A stretch of 64,000 nucleotides of DNA from Micromonospora mirobrigensis (GCF_900091555.1 NZ_FMCX01000007.1:186001-250000); one strand, 5' to 3'. Shown: positions 8,701 through 17,980, numbered from the stretch's first letter. Notes: a model not told the origin generated them from the letters alone. Program-made: numbers and translations.

Positions 8701-9849
8701 TCAGCCCCGGTCCGCCGGGGCGGCGGAGATCTCGTGGACCAGCGCGACCACTCGGGTCAGCACGTCCGGGTCGGTCTCCGGCAGCACGCCGTGGCCGAGG
8801 TTGAACACGTGCCCGGGGGCGGCCAGGCCCTCGGCGAGGATCCGCCGGACCTCGGCCTCGACGACCGGCCACGGGGCGAACAGGGTGGTCGGGTCGAGGT
8901 TGCCCTGCACCGCCCGGTCCGGGCCGATCCGGCGGGTGGCGACGTCCAGCGGGGTACGCCAGTCCACGCCCACCACGTCGGCGCCGGCCTCGCCCATCGC
9001 GCCCAGGAGTTCCCCGGTGCCCACCCCGAAGTGGATCCGCGGCACCGGCTGCGACTGCTCCGGCTCGGCGCGTCCGCTGCCGCGCCGCGACCCGGAGCAG
9101 TCGTCCGCCAGCCCGGCCAGCACCTTCGCCGAGTGCGGCATGACGAAGCGACGGTAGTCGGCCTCGGAGAGGGCGCCGGCCCACGAGTCGAAGAGCTGCA
9201 CGGCGGAGACCCCGGCGGCGACCTGCACCCGCAGGAACGCCAGGGTGATCTCGGCGAGCCGGCCGCAGAGCGCGTGCCACAGCTCCGGCTCGCCGTACAT
9301 CATCGCCTTGGTCTTGGCGTGGGTGCGCGACGGCCCGCCCTCGACCAGGTAGCTGGCCAGGGTGAACGGGGCGCCGGCGAAGCCGATCAGCGGGGTGTCG
9401 CCGAGCTCGGCGACGAGCAGCCGGACCGCCTCGTCGACGTACGGGACGTCGTCGCGGCCGATCGGCCGGATCCGCTCCACGTCCTCGGCGGTACGCACCG
9501 GCTCGGCCACCACCGGCCCGGTGCCGGGCACGATGTCCAGGTCGACGCCGGCGGCGGCGACCGGCACGACGATGTCGCTGAACAGGATCGCCGCGTCGAC
9601 CCCGTGCCGGCGGACCGGCTGGAGGGTGATCTCGGTGACCAGTTCGGGGCGGCGGCAGGACTCCAGCATCGCCACGTTGGCCCGGATCTCGCGGTACTCC
9701 GGCAGCGACCGGCCGGCCTGGCGCATGAACCAGACGGGGGTGTGCGGGACCGGCTGGCGCCGGCAGGCCCGGACGAACGGCGAGTCGGCCGGTCCGCCGG
9801 GGCGGGGGGCTCCGTCTCGGGCGGCAGTGCCCGTGGTGTCGGTGGTCAT
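8701..9849 (-). CDS. hemE: Uroporphyrinogen decarboxylase with in-frame palindromic insertion
   Basis: This 382-residue HemE decarboxylates the four acetate side chains of uroporphyrinogen III. Signatures include TPVWFMRQAGRSLPEYRE (substrate-binding Arg), FSDIVVP, GFAGAPFTLASYLVEGG, FDSWAGALS and the C-terminal GHVFNLGHGVLPETDP. Translation is taken from ATG 9849 (MTTDTTGTAARDG). Between GLAD and VPRIHFGVGTGELL, where HemE proteins normally have only a few residues, there is an extra stretch at about residues 249-266 (DCSGSRRGSGRAEPEQS) encoded by a perfect inverted repeat. The frame is kept and catalytic blocks are intact, so the enzyme is probably functional. It is the first gene of the heme operon. 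Confidence 0.93.
   Translation of the reverse strand: MTTDTTGTAARDGAPRPGGPADSPFVRACRRQPVPHTPVWFMRQAGRSLPEYREIRANVAMLESCRRPELVTEITLQPVRRHGVDAAILFSDIVVPVAAAGVDLDIVPGTGPVVAEPVRTAEDVERIRPIGRDDVPYVDEAVRLLVAELGDTPLIGFAGAPFTLASYLVEGGPSRTHAKTKAMMYGEPELWHALCGRLAEITLAFLRVQVAAGVSAVQLFDSWAGALSEADYRRFVMPHSAKVLAGLADDCSGSRRGSGRAEPEQSQPVPRIHFGVGTGELLGAMGEAGADVVGVDWRTPLDVATRRIGPDRAVQGNLDPTTLFAPWPVVEAEVRRILAEGLAAPGHVFNLGHGVLPETDPDVLTRVVALVHEISAAPADRG
9052..9103. repeat. 52-bp palindromic element inserted in frame within hemE
   Basis: Outer arms of 12 bp match perfectly (CGACTGCTCCGG at 9052-9063, CCGGAGCAGTCG at 9092-9103). Inner segments TCG and GCGCG also pair, giving a long GC-rich hairpin with a small loop. 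It encodes a hydrophilic Ser/Arg/Gly/Glu-rich insert in HemE. The structure resembles REP-like or Rickettsia-palindromic-element-like insertions within genes. No second copy was seen by eye in the window. Confidence 0.75.
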
Positions 9850-9911
9850 CGCGGCAATCGTGCCACGCCCTGCGGGCCGCCCCCGCACCCCCGCCGCCTT
9901 TTGTGACGTGC

Positions 9912-9960
9912 GAGCACGGGCCCCCTGTTAACGCATTCGGTAGAGCAGGGGCCCCTTCTC
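9912..9960. repeat. Intergenic GGGCCC/TTAAC repeat, copy A
   Basis: Two related units of about 20 bp, each centred on GGGCCCC, are separated by an ACGCATTCGGTAGAG-type spacer. The same arrangement recurs at 34562-34612 with a CGCTTTCGGCAT spacer. The copy lies about 60 bp upstream of hemE, in the same orientation relative to that gene as copy B has to anmK. A short CCCTGGCGGGC direct repeat follows at about 9963-9988. Confidence 0.7.
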
Positions 9961-10038
9961 GACCCTGGCGGGCCTAACCCTGGCGGGCGTCGGCGTGCCG
10001 TTGCCGGCGGCGGGGGCGTGCGGGCATAGGCTGCCGGC

Positions 10039-10611
10039 ATGGCCCCCCCGACCGCGATTCCGGAGACGTTCGCCCGCGCGGTCTCCGGGCTGCGGTCGGC
10101 CACCTGCCGCCCGGAGATCGTCCTGGAGGAGGTGGGCGCGCCGCAGCGGCTGGCGCCGTACGGCTTCGCGCTCTCCGCCGGGGTGCACCGGGACGACGAC
10201 GAGGTGGCGACCGGGCGGCTGATCCTGCTGCACGACCCGGCCGGGCACGAGGCGTGGCAGGGCACCCTGCGGCTGGTCACCTACGTGACCGCCGACCTGG
10301 AGGTCGACCTGGCGGCGGATCCGCTGCTGCCCGGGGTGGGCTGGACGTGGCTGACCGACGCCCTGGAGGCGCACGGGGCGCGGTACCGCGCTGCCGGTGG
10401 CACCATCACCCAGACGCTGTCCACCCGGTTCGGCGAGCTGGCCGGCCCCCCGGCGGCCGGTGACATCGAGATCCGGGCGTCCTGGACCCCGCTCGGCGAG
10501 AACCTGACCGCCCACCTGATGGCCTGGTGCACGTTGCTGGCCTCGACGGCGGGGCTGCCGCCGCCCGGGGTGACCGCGCTGGCCGACCGCCGTCCCGCCG
10601 GCGCCGCCTGA
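10039..10611 (+). CDS. DUF3000 domain-containing protein
   Basis: This 190-residue protein starts at ATG 10039 (MAPPTAIPETFARAVSGLRSA). The family is actinobacterial and of unknown function. Recognisable blocks are RPEIVLEEVGAPQRLAPYGFALSA, VTADLEVDLAADPLLPGVGW and SWTPLGENLTAHLMAWCTLLASTAGLPP. There is no signal peptide or TM helix. Its position divergent from hemE and next to the RNase D/HRDC gene is the order commonly seen in actinobacteria. Confidence 0.88.
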   Translation: MAPPTAIPETFARAVSGLRSATCRPEIVLEEVGAPQRLAPYGFALSAGVHRDDDEVATGRLILLHDPAGHEAWQGTLRLVTYVTADLEVDLAADPLLPGVGWTWLTDALEAHGARYRAAGGTITQTLSTRFGELAGPPAAGDIEIRASWTPLGENLTAHLMAWCTLLASTAGLPPPGVTALADRRPAGAA

Positions 10612-10651
10612 CCCCGGCCGCCGCCCACCCGCGGGCGGCGACGGCCGGGGT
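10611..10651. terminator. Hairpin terminator after the DUF3000 gene
   Basis: A 10-bp perfect stem (ACCCCGGCCG / CGGCCGGGGT) is extended inward by CCGCCC/GGGCGG with a 3-nt bulge. It starts at the stop codon of the DUF3000 gene and precedes the convergent gene ending at 10659. There is no U-tract. Confidence 0.55.
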
Positions 10652-10658
10652 GACCCGG

Positions 10659-11624
10659 TCAGAGATAGTTCTCGGCCTCGTTGCAGATCTTGTCCAGCCC
10701 CTTGCTGGCGGTCTCGAAGGCGCTGCGGTTGCCCGCCGCCGCCGCGTTGAGCGCGGTGGTCAGCTTGTCCAGGCAGGTGGCGATGATCTTCTTCTGCCGG
10801 GCCTGCTCGTCCCGGTCGTTGCGGGTGCCGGTGAGGTCCTGCTGGGTGTCGGCCAGCTTGTCCCGGGCCCCCTGGAGATCACCCCGGAGCTTCCTCATCT
10901 CCTCGGTGTTCGCGGCGATGGTGTCGTCCCGCTCGCTGACCCGGCGCTCGGCGCTGGTCAGCTCGCCGCTCTTGGCGACGTACAGGCCGGTCATCACGCC
11001 GCTGAGCACGAGGAGCAGCCCGGCCACCACGGCCAGGACCAGCACCTGGCGGCTGCGGCCCGCCTTCGGGGTCGGGGCGTCGTAGGGCGACGCCGATCCG
11101 GGCGGCGCCGACATCGGCGGCCCGAACGCCGGCTGCCCGAACGCGGTGGTCTGCCCCGGCTGCCCGAACCCCGGGTGCGGTGTGGTCGGGGCGGGCGGGG
11201 GCTGCCCGAATGCCGGGCCGGACACCGGCGGGGTGGGGGCTCCGTACGGAGGCGCCGAGCCGGGCGGGGCCGACATCGGCTGCCCGTACGGCGAACTCGA
11301 CCCGGGCGGGGCCGACGGCTGGCCGTACGCCGGTCCGGACGTCGGGGCCGAGTGGCCGTACGCCGGGCCCGAGGTCGGCGGCGTGGGCGGCCGGCCGTAC
11401 GCCGGTCCCGAGGTCGGCGGCGCGGCGTAGCGGTCGGCGCCCCCGGCGGCGGGGTCCGGCGCGCCCGGGTGCGGCGCGTTCGGCGCCGGCGGGGTGGCCG
11501 CCGGGTGGGCGCCGCCGCCGTGGCGACTGCCGTAGACGGAACCCGCCGGGCGCTGACCGGGCGGGGCGGCCGGCGGCGGGTACGCCGGCCGGTAGCCTTC
11601 CGGCTCGGTCGGTGGCTGGGACAT
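10659..11624 (-). CDS. Pro-rich, single-TM membrane protein with extracytoplasmic coiled coil
   Basis: This 321-residue protein has an N-terminal 190 residues rich in Pro, Gly, Ala and Tyr with repeated TSGPAYG and MSAPPGSA units. A TM helix follows at about 193-216 (VLVLAVVAGLLLVLSGVMTGLYV), then a heptad-rich coiled coil at about 220-280. The C-terminus has two Cys (about 284 and 315). Topology is predicted N-in/C-out. I do not recognise a named family. Actinobacterial Pro-rich anchored proteins often interact with cell-envelope machinery, but no role can be assigned. It shares the Pro-rich plus TM plus coiled-coil layout with the adjacent protease gene and is transcribed the same way. Confidence 0.75.
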   Translation of the reverse strand: MSQPPTEPEGYRPAYPPPAAPPGQRPAGSVYGSRHGGGAHPAATPPAPNAPHPGAPDPAAGGADRYAAPPTSGPAYGRPPTPPTSGPAYGHSAPTSGPAYGQPSAPPGSSSPYGQPMSAPPGSAPPYGAPTPPVSGPAFGQPPPAPTTPHPGFGQPGQTTAFGQPAFGPPMSAPPGSASPYDAPTPKAGRSRQVLVLAVVAGLLLVLSGVMTGLYVAKSGELTSAERRVSERDDTIAANTEEMRKLRGDLQGARDKLADTQQDLTGTRNDRDEQARQKKIIATCLDKLTTALNAAAAGNRSAFETASKGLDKICNEAENYL

Positions 11625-11765
11625 CTTCTCTTCCTCCAGGGCACTGCTGGTCCGGTGCGGGTTTCCCGCGGGCGGACCGTGAGGTGAACCGGCGCGATGG
11701 CCGGCGTGCGCCGTCGAACGGCCGGGCGGGCGGTCGGTGTCGACGCGAACGGGGAGCCGCGCGGC

Positions 11766-13019
11766 TCAGCAGATCCGGAAGCCGGCGCAGGCTGTCCTGA
11801 TAGGTACGGCGAGACCGATGCCCTCGGCGTTACGGGCCTTGGCGGTGGCGATGCCGACGACCTGCTTGGAACCGTTGATGACCGGCCCGCCGGAGTTGCC
11901 GGGGTTGATCGGCGCGTCGAACTGGATCACCTGCCCGGAGCCGCTCTCGTCCTTGCGGAAGGCGCTCACCACCCCGGTGGTGACGCTGTCCTCCAGGCCG
12001 AGCGGGGCGCCGACCACGATGATCTGCTGGCCGGAGCGGACCGGGCTGGGCGCGGTGGTCAGGCCGGTGAACTTGGCGGTGGTCCGCAGGTGGGCCACGT
12101 CGTGCTCCTTGTCCACCTTGACGATGGCGGCCGGGAAGCGCTGGCCGGTGCGCTCCAGGAAGACCTTGCGGCCGCCGGTGCTCCAGACCGACTCCACCAC
12201 GTGGAAGTTGGTGAACAGGTTCGCCCCACCACCGGCGGCGGGCCGGCCGACCACGAAGGCGGTGCCGGTGAACTGGCCGGCCCGGACGCGGAAGACGCTG
12301 GGCAGCACGCTGCTGGCGATGGCCTCCGGGTTGAACGCGGCGCCGGCCTGCCGCTCCAGCGCGTCGGCCCGCTTCGTCAGGTCGTCGAGGCGACCCCCGT
12401 GGTCGTCCTGCCCGGCCTCCAGCCGGCGGTCGGTGTCGGAAAGGCGACTGATCTGGTACGCCTGGACGCCCGTGACGACGGCCAGCACCAGTGCCACGGC
12501 GACCGCCACCGGACCGACCCAGCGCCGGCGCGACGGTGCGGGAGCGACCGGCTGCGCAGCCGCACCGGGCGGGACGCCGGCCGGGGCGGGCGGGACCGGA
12601 CCGGGGCCGAAGGGCGCGGCGGGGAACGCGCCGGGCGGGGCCGGCGGGGCGGATGCGCCGGGGGCCGGGACACCGCCCCAGGGGCCGGTGGGTGGCGACG
12701 GGGACCAGCCCTCCCGGGAGGTCGGCGGCGCGACGGCCGTACCGGCGGGCGGGGCGGTGGCGCGCTGCCCGGCGACGCCCCGGTGCTGCTCACCGGCGGC
12801 CGGCCAGGCGGTCCCGGCGGCGACCGGCGGGTAGGACGGCGCCGGCGGGTAGGACGGCCCGGCCGGCGGGGGCGGGGCGGGCGGATACGCGTTGGTCGGT
12901 GGCCAGGGCCGCTCCGTCCGCGGCGCCCGTGGACCCGGTGGGCCGTCACCGGCGGCCTCCGGCCGGCGCTCGGCGTCGCTGCCCGGCGGCGCGCCGCCCG
13001 GCCCGTACCAAGCCGTCAT
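11766..13019 (-). CDS. Membrane-anchored trypsin-like serine protease (HtrA-like)
   Basis: This 417-residue protein starts at ATG 13019 (MTAWYGPGGAPPG). Residues 1-165 are Pro/Ala-rich, a TM helix lies at about 168-188, and a short coiled coil at 190-225 leads to an extracytoplasmic trypsin-like domain. The catalytic triad is visible: H273 in TNFHVVES, D307 in KEHDVAHL, and S376 in NPGNSGGPV. No PDZ domain follows; the protein ends at FRIC, shorter than canonical HtrA/DegP. It probably acts in envelope quality control or signalling (inference). The frame remains open upstream through the RNase D gene, but that part is an antisense artefact. Confidence 0.88.
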   Translation of the reverse strand: MTAWYGPGGAPPGSDAERRPEAAGDGPPGPRAPRTERPWPPTNAYPPAPPPPAGPSYPPAPSYPPVAAGTAWPAAGEQHRGVAGQRATAPPAGTAVAPPTSREGWSPSPPTGPWGGVPAPGASAPPAPPGAFPAAPFGPGPVPPAPAGVPPGAAAQPVAPAPSRRRWVGPVAVAVALVLAVVTGVQAYQISRLSDTDRRLEAGQDDHGGRLDDLTKRADALERQAGAAFNPEAIASSVLPSVFRVRAGQFTGTAFVVGRPAAGGGANLFTNFHVVESVWSTGGRKVFLERTGQRFPAAIVKVDKEHDVAHLRTTAKFTGLTTAPSPVRSGQQIIVVGAPLGLEDSVTTGVVSAFRKDESGSGQVIQFDAPINPGNSGGPVINGSKQVVGIATAKARNAEGIGLAVPIRTACAGFRIC

Positions 13020-13220
13020 GATCGTTCTGCCTCCCCGTGGACGTCTGCCGCGACGCCGCCTCGGGCTCCTCGACCGGCACGACGCTCGATGGACCGTACC
13101 TGCGGGAACGGGGTTTGTCTCCCCCGTTGTCCGGTTCGGTGGGTCACCCGTCGGCCGCTTCGCGGACACCACGCCGACCGGCTCCGCACACCGGATCGTG
13201 GCGGGCACTAGGGTTGTCAG

Positions 13221-14534
13221 GTGACCGACGAACCACCCCTGCGCCGTCGGGCCGTCGACAGCCGTGATGGAGCCGTCCCCTCCCCGGCCACGCCCGAACC
13301 GGCGGACGCGGCGGCCGACCAGCCCGTCGGCGGCCCCGTCCCGCTGACCGCCCCCCGTGACGGAACCCCCCAGCCGGTGGCCACACCGCGCGAACTGGAC
13401 GAGGTCGTGGCCCGCTTCGCGGCGGGCGGCGGCCCGGTGGCCCTGGACGCCGAGCGCGCCTCGGGCTACCGGTACAGCCAGCGGGCCTACCTGGTGCAGC
13501 TGCGTCGGGCCGGCGCCGGGACGGCCCTGATCGACCCCCTGCCACTGCCCGACCTGAGCGCCCTGGACGCGGTGATCGGCGAGGCCGAGTGGGTGCTGCA
13601 CGCGGCCAGCCAGGACCTGGCCTGCCTCGCGGAGGTGGGGTTGCGCCCGCGCCGGCTCTTCGACACCGAGCTGGCCGCCCGGCTGGCCGGGTTCGAGCGG
13701 GTCGGCCTGGCGGCGCTGACCGAGCAGCTGCTCGGCTACACCCTGGAGAAGCACCACTCCGCCGCGGACTGGTCCAGCCGGCCGCTGCCCGAGTCGTGGC
13801 TGACCTACGCGGCGCTCGACGTGGAGATGCTGGTCGACCTGCGTGACGCCCTCGACGAGGAGCTGGACCGGCAGGGCAAGTCGGCGTGGGCCGCGGAGGA
13901 GTTCGCCGCGCTGGTCCGCAACGGCGCCCGCCCGCCGAAGGTGCGCGCGGAGCCGTGGCGGCGGACCTCGGGGATCCACCGGGTCCGCGGCGCGCGGGCG
14001 CAGGCCCGGGTCCGTTCCCTCTGGTACGCCCGCGACCAGATCGCCGTCCGGCGGGACGCCGCTCCCGGGCGGGTGCTGCCGGACTCGGCCATCGTGGCCG
14101 CCGCCGAGCTCGACCCGAAGGACGAGAAGACGCTGCTCACCCTCCCCGGGTTCGGTGGCCGTTCGGTGCGCCGGCTGGCCCGGACGTGGCTGGCCGCCCT
14201 GGACGACGCCCGGCAGCTGCCGGAGGACGCGTTGCCGGTCACGCCGACGGTGGAGGGCCCGCCCCCGCCGCACCGGTGGGCGGAGCGGGATCCGGTGGCG
14301 GCGGGCCGGCTGGCCCGCTGCCGGGAGGTGGTGGTGCGGATCTCCGGCGAGCACCGGATGCCGGCGGAGAACCTGATCGCCCCGGACTCGATCCGCCGGC
14401 TGGCCTGGCAGCCCCCGGAGGAGATCACCGACGACACCGTGGCCGAGACGCTGCGTGGCTTCGGTGCCCGCGAGTGGCAGCTCGGTCTCCTCCTTCCCGA
14501 CCTCACCCGGGCCCTGGCCGAACCCACCCCCTGA
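13221..14534 (+). CDS. Ribonuclease D/HRDC domain protein
   Basis: This 437-residue protein starts at GTG 13221. It has a low-complexity N-terminus, then a DEDDy 3'-5' exonuclease domain with D76 and E78 (LDAERA), D132 (ASQDLACL), Y196 and D200 (TYAALDVEML). An HRDC domain follows at about 230-310 (RGARAQARVRSLWYARDQIAVRRDAAPGRVLPDSAIV), and a second helical domain completes the protein. All five catalytic residues are present, so 3'-end RNA processing activity is expected. It lies divergent from the protease gene and upstream of the thiolase genes. Confidence 0.92.
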   Translation: MTDEPPLRRRAVDSRDGAVPSPATPEPADAAADQPVGGPVPLTAPRDGTPQPVATPRELDEVVARFAAGGGPVALDAERASGYRYSQRAYLVQLRRAGAGTALIDPLPLPDLSALDAVIGEAEWVLHAASQDLACLAEVGLRPRRLFDTELAARLAGFERVGLAALTEQLLGYTLEKHHSAADWSSRPLPESWLTYAALDVEMLVDLRDALDEELDRQGKSAWAAEEFAALVRNGARPPKVRAEPWRRTSGIHRVRGARAQARVRSLWYARDQIAVRRDAAPGRVLPDSAIVAAAELDPKDEKTLLTLPGFGGRSVRRLARTWLAALDDARQLPEDALPVTPTVEGPPPPHRWAERDPVAAGRLARCREVVVRISGEHRMPAENLIAPDSIRRLAWQPPEEITDDTVAETLRGFGAREWQLGLLLPDLTRALAEPTP

Positions 14535-14694
14535 ACCGGGGGTGGGTGTGGGATGGGCCACACGGGGGGTGGTGTCGAGGTTGGTTACTGACGAGTAGCA
14601 TCCGAGGGGCCACGCCCGTGCCGGCGACCTTCGTTCGGTCCGTTGTGCCGCCTGTCGGCGCGGAGGCCGAATCATGGTCGATAAGGAGGCTCAA

Positions 14695-15891
14695 GTGCCC
14701 CGTGAAGTCCGGGATGTCGTCTTCGTCGACGGCGTCCGCACCCCGTTCGGCAAGGCGGGTGGGATGTACGCCAACACCCGCGCCGACGACCTGGTGATCC
14801 GCTGCATCCGCGAGCTGCTGCGCCGTAACCCGCAGCTGCCGCCGGAGCGGGTCGAGGAGGTCGCGATCGCCGCCACCACCCAGATCGGCGACCAGGGGCT
14901 GACCATCGGCCGGACCGCCGCCCTGCTGTCCGGCCTGCCCAAGACCGTTCCCGGCTTCTCGATCGACCGGATGTGCGCCGGTGCGATGACCGCGGTGACC
15001 GCCGTCGCCGGCGGCATCGCCATGGGCGCGTACGACATCGCCATCGCCGGCGGCGTCGAGCACATGGGCCGTCACCCGATGGGTGAGGGCGTCGACCCCA
15101 ACCCGCGGATCATCGCGGAGAAGCTGGTCGACCCGTCCGCCCTGGTGATGGGCGCGACCGCGGAGAACCTGCACGACCGGGTCCCGCACATCACCAAGGA
15201 GCGCACCGACGCGTTCGCGCTCGCCTCGCAGCAGAAGACCGCCAAGGCGTACGCCAACGGCAAGCTCCAGGACGACCTGGTGCCGGTGGCCATCCGCGAC
15301 GCCGAGGGCGGCTGGGGCCTGGCCACCACCGACGAGGCCCCCCGGGAGACCTCGCTGGCGAAGCTGGCCACCCTGAAGACCCCGTTCCGCCCGCACGGCA
15401 AGGTCACCGCGGGCAACGCGGCCGGCCTGAACGACGGCGCCACCGCCAGCCTGCTCGCCGACGAGGCCACCGCCCGCGAGCTGGGCCTGCCGGTCGCCAT
15501 GCGGCTGGTGTCGTACGGCTTCGTCGGCGTCGAACCCGAGGTGATGGGCGTCGGCCCGATCCCGTCGACCGAGAAGGCGCTGCGCATCGCCGGCCTGAGC
15601 ATCGACGACATCGGCCTGTTCGAGCTGAACGAGGCCTTCGCCGTGCAGGTGCTCGCCTTCCTCGACCACTTCGGCATCGCCGACGACGACCCGCGGGTCA
15701 ACCCGTGGGGTGGCGCGATCGCCATCGGTCACCCGCTCGCCTCCTCCGGTGTCCGGCTGATGACCCAGCTGGCCCGGCAGTTCGCCGAGCACCCCGAGGT
15801 CCGCTACGGCCTCACCGCCATGTGCATCGGCATCGGCATGGGCGGCACCGTGATCTGGGAGAACCCGCACTGGGAGGGTGGCAACAAGTGA
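14695..15891 (+). CDS. Acetyl-CoA C-acyltransferase (3-ketoacyl-CoA thiolase)
   Basis: This 398-residue thiolase II cleaves 3-ketoacyl-CoA in fatty acid beta-oxidation. GTG 14695 is chosen because AAGGAGG lies 5 nt upstream; the ATG at 14674 would put that ribosome binding site inside the gene. Catalytic C94 is in IDRMCAGAMTAV, the His is in AIGHPLAS (about 346) and the second Cys is in MCIGIGMGG (about 377). It overlaps the next gene by 4 bp (GTGA), forming the usual FadA-FadB pair. It is probably a functional orthologue of mycobacterial FadA. Confidence 0.92.
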   Translation: MPREVRDVVFVDGVRTPFGKAGGMYANTRADDLVIRCIRELLRRNPQLPPERVEEVAIAATTQIGDQGLTIGRTAALLSGLPKTVPGFSIDRMCAGAMTAVTAVAGGIAMGAYDIAIAGGVEHMGRHPMGEGVDPNPRIIAEKLVDPSALVMGATAENLHDRVPHITKERTDAFALASQQKTAKAYANGKLQDDLVPVAIRDAEGGWGLATTDEAPRETSLAKLATLKTPFRPHGKVTAGNAAGLNDGATASLLADEATARELGLPVAMRLVSYGFVGVEPEVMGVGPIPSTEKALRIAGLSIDDIGLFELNEAFAVQVLAFLDHFGIADDDPRVNPWGGAIAIGHPLASSGVRLMTQLARQFAEHPEVRYGLTAMCIGIGMGGTVIWENPHWEGGNK

Positions 15892-17954
15892 GCGCGCTCG
15901 CGGCACCGAACGAGGTCGTGACCAGGGCGCTGCTGCGCCAGGTGCGCGTACCGGGGCTGGCGAAGCCGGCCGCCCTGATCACCCTGGACAACGGCTTCGA
16001 CCACACCAAGCCGAACACCTTCGGCCCGGCCGGCCTGACCAGCCTGGACGAGGCGGTCACCGCCGCCCTGGCGGCGGACCCGGCGTTCATCGCGGTCACC
16101 GGCAAGCCGTACATCTTCTGTGTCGGCGCCGACATCGTCGGCCTGCCGGCGCTGGCCGACCGTGACCAGGCGCTGGAGATCGGCCGGCTCGGCCACCGGG
16201 TCTTCGCCCGGCTCAAGGACAGCGCGGTCCCCACCTTCGCCTTCGTCAACGGCGCGGCGATGGGCGGTGGCCTGGAGCTGGCCCTGCACTGCCACTACCG
16301 GACCCTGTCGTCCGGCGCGGCGGCGCTGGCGCTGCCCGAGGTCTCGCTCGGCCTGGTCCCCGGCTGGGGCGGCACCCAGCTGCTGCCGAACCTGATCGGC
16401 ATCCCGGCGGCGACCCAGGTGATCATCCAGAACCCGCTGATGCAGAACAAGATGCTCAAGCCGAAGCAGGCCGCCGAGCTGGGCATCGCGGACGTGCTGC
16501 TGGAGCCGGCCGACTTCCTGGAGCGGTCGCTGGAGTGGGCCGCCGGCGTGGTCTCCGGCGAGGTCAACGTCACCCGGCCCGAGGTGGACAAGGACATGTG
16601 GGCGGGCGTGCTCTACTTCGCCCGGCAGACCCTCGACCAGCGACTGCACGGCGCGGTCCCGGCCGCGTACAAGGCGCTGGACCTGCTGGAGACGGCGAAG
16701 GACGCCGACTTCGCCACCGGCACCGCGGCGGAGGACGAGGCCCTGGCGGACCTGGTCTTCTCCGAGGAGCTGCGCAGCGGCCTGTACGCCTTCGACCTGG
16801 TGCAGCGGCGGGCCAAGCGGCCGGCCGGCGCGCCGGACAAGGGCCTGGCCCGCCCGGTCACCAAGGTGGGCATCGTCGGCGCCGGCCTGATGGCCAGCCA
16901 GCTCGCCCTGCTCTTCGCCCGCCGCCTCCAGGTGCCGGTCGTCATGACCGACCTGGACCAGTCCCGGGTGGACAAGGGCGTCGGCTACGTGCACACCCAG
17001 ATCGAGAAGGCCGTCAGCAAGGGCCGGATGGACAAGGGCACCGCCGCCAAGCTGTACGGCCTGGTCAGCGGCACGGTCGACAAGGGCGCGTTCGCGGACG
17101 CCGACTTCGTCATCGAGGCCGTCTTCGAGGACCTGAACGTCAAGAAGCAGGTCTGGGCCGAGCTGGAGAAGATCGTCAAGCCGGAGGCGGTGCTGGCGAC
17201 GAACACCTCGTCGCTCTCCGTCTCGGCGATGGCGGCGGAGCTGGAGCACCCGGAGCGGGTGGTCGGCTTCCACTTCTTCAACCCGGTGGCGATGATGCCG
17301 CTGCTGGAGATCGTCCGGGGCGAGCGCACCGACGACGCCACGCTGGCCACCGCGTTCGCGGTCGGCAAGCAGCTGAAGAAGTCGTCGGTGCTGGTCTCCG
17401 ACGCCCCGGCGTTCGTGGTGAACCGGCTGCTGACCCGCTTCCTCGGCACCGTCTTCGCCGCCGTCGACGCGGGCACCCCGCTGGAGGTGGCGAACCGCGC
17501 GCTGGACCCGCTGGGCCTGCCGATGCGTCCGCTGGCCCTGCTCCAGCTGGTCGGGCCGGCCGTGGCGTACCACGTGGGTGGCACGCTGCACGCCGCGTTC
17601 CCGGACCGGTTCTCGGTCAGCGAGAACCTCAAGCGGATCGCCGACTCCGGCCAGCCCATCGTGACCGACGACCAGATCAACGACGAGGTCGCCAAGCTGC
17701 TCGTGGTCGGCGACCAGCCGCTCACCGAGGAGCAGGTCCGGCAGAACGCGCTGGACGCGCTGGCCCAGGAGATCCGGCTGATGCTGGACGAGGGCGTCGT
17801 CGCCGAGGCGCAGGACATCGACCTGTGCATGATCCTCGGCGCCGGCTGGCCGTTCCACCTGGGCGGCGTCACGCCGTACCTGGACCGGACCGGCACCTCC
17901 GAGCGGGTCGCCGGCAAGCGGTTCCTGCCGCGCGGAGCCGCCAGCCTGCGCTGA
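15888..17954 (+). CDS. Multifunctional enoyl-CoA hydratase/3-hydroxyacyl-CoA dehydrogenase
   Basis: This 688-residue FadB/FadJ-type protein starts at GTG 15888, overlapping the thiolase stop. The N-terminal crotonase domain (about 1-300) includes FVNGAAMGGGLELALHC and LPEVSLGLVPGWGGTQLL with its catalytic Glu. The NAD-binding domain begins with VGIVGAGLMASQLALLFA at about 327, followed by NTSSLSVSAMAAELEHPERVVGFHFFNP and 3HCDH C-terminal domains with DAPAFVVNRLLTRFLG. It performs hydration and NAD-dependent oxidation of acyl-CoA intermediates and would work as a complex with the thiolase encoded just upstream. A terminator hairpin follows. Confidence 0.92.
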   Translation: MSALAAPNEVVTRALLRQVRVPGLAKPAALITLDNGFDHTKPNTFGPAGLTSLDEAVTAALAADPAFIAVTGKPYIFCVGADIVGLPALADRDQALEIGRLGHRVFARLKDSAVPTFAFVNGAAMGGGLELALHCHYRTLSSGAAALALPEVSLGLVPGWGGTQLLPNLIGIPAATQVIIQNPLMQNKMLKPKQAAELGIADVLLEPADFLERSLEWAAGVVSGEVNVTRPEVDKDMWAGVLYFARQTLDQRLHGAVPAAYKALDLLETAKDADFATGTAAEDEALADLVFSEELRSGLYAFDLVQRRAKRPAGAPDKGLARPVTKVGIVGAGLMASQLALLFARRLQVPVVMTDLDQSRVDKGVGYVHTQIEKAVSKGRMDKGTAAKLYGLVSGTVDKGAFADADFVIEAVFEDLNVKKQVWAELEKIVKPEAVLATNTSSLSVSAMAAELEHPERVVGFHFFNPVAMMPLLEIVRGERTDDATLATAFAVGKQLKKSSVLVSDAPAFVVNRLLTRFLGTVFAAVDAGTPLEVANRALDPLGLPMRPLALLQLVGPAVAYHVGGTLHAAFPDRFSVSENLKRIADSGQPIVTDDQINDEVAKLLVVGDQPLTEEQVRQNALDALAQEIRLMLDEGVVAEAQDIDLCMILGAGWPFHLGGVTPYLDRTGTSERVAGKRFLPRGAASLR

Positions 17955-17980
17955 GGCGTCCCAGACATCCCGCTCCCCCG

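Noticed and set aside
13030..14675. Upstream extension of the protease frame through the RNase D gene
   Set aside because: The extension is antisense to a gene with a full DEDDy motif set; the protease has a good ATG at 13019 with the expected Pro-rich N-terminus.
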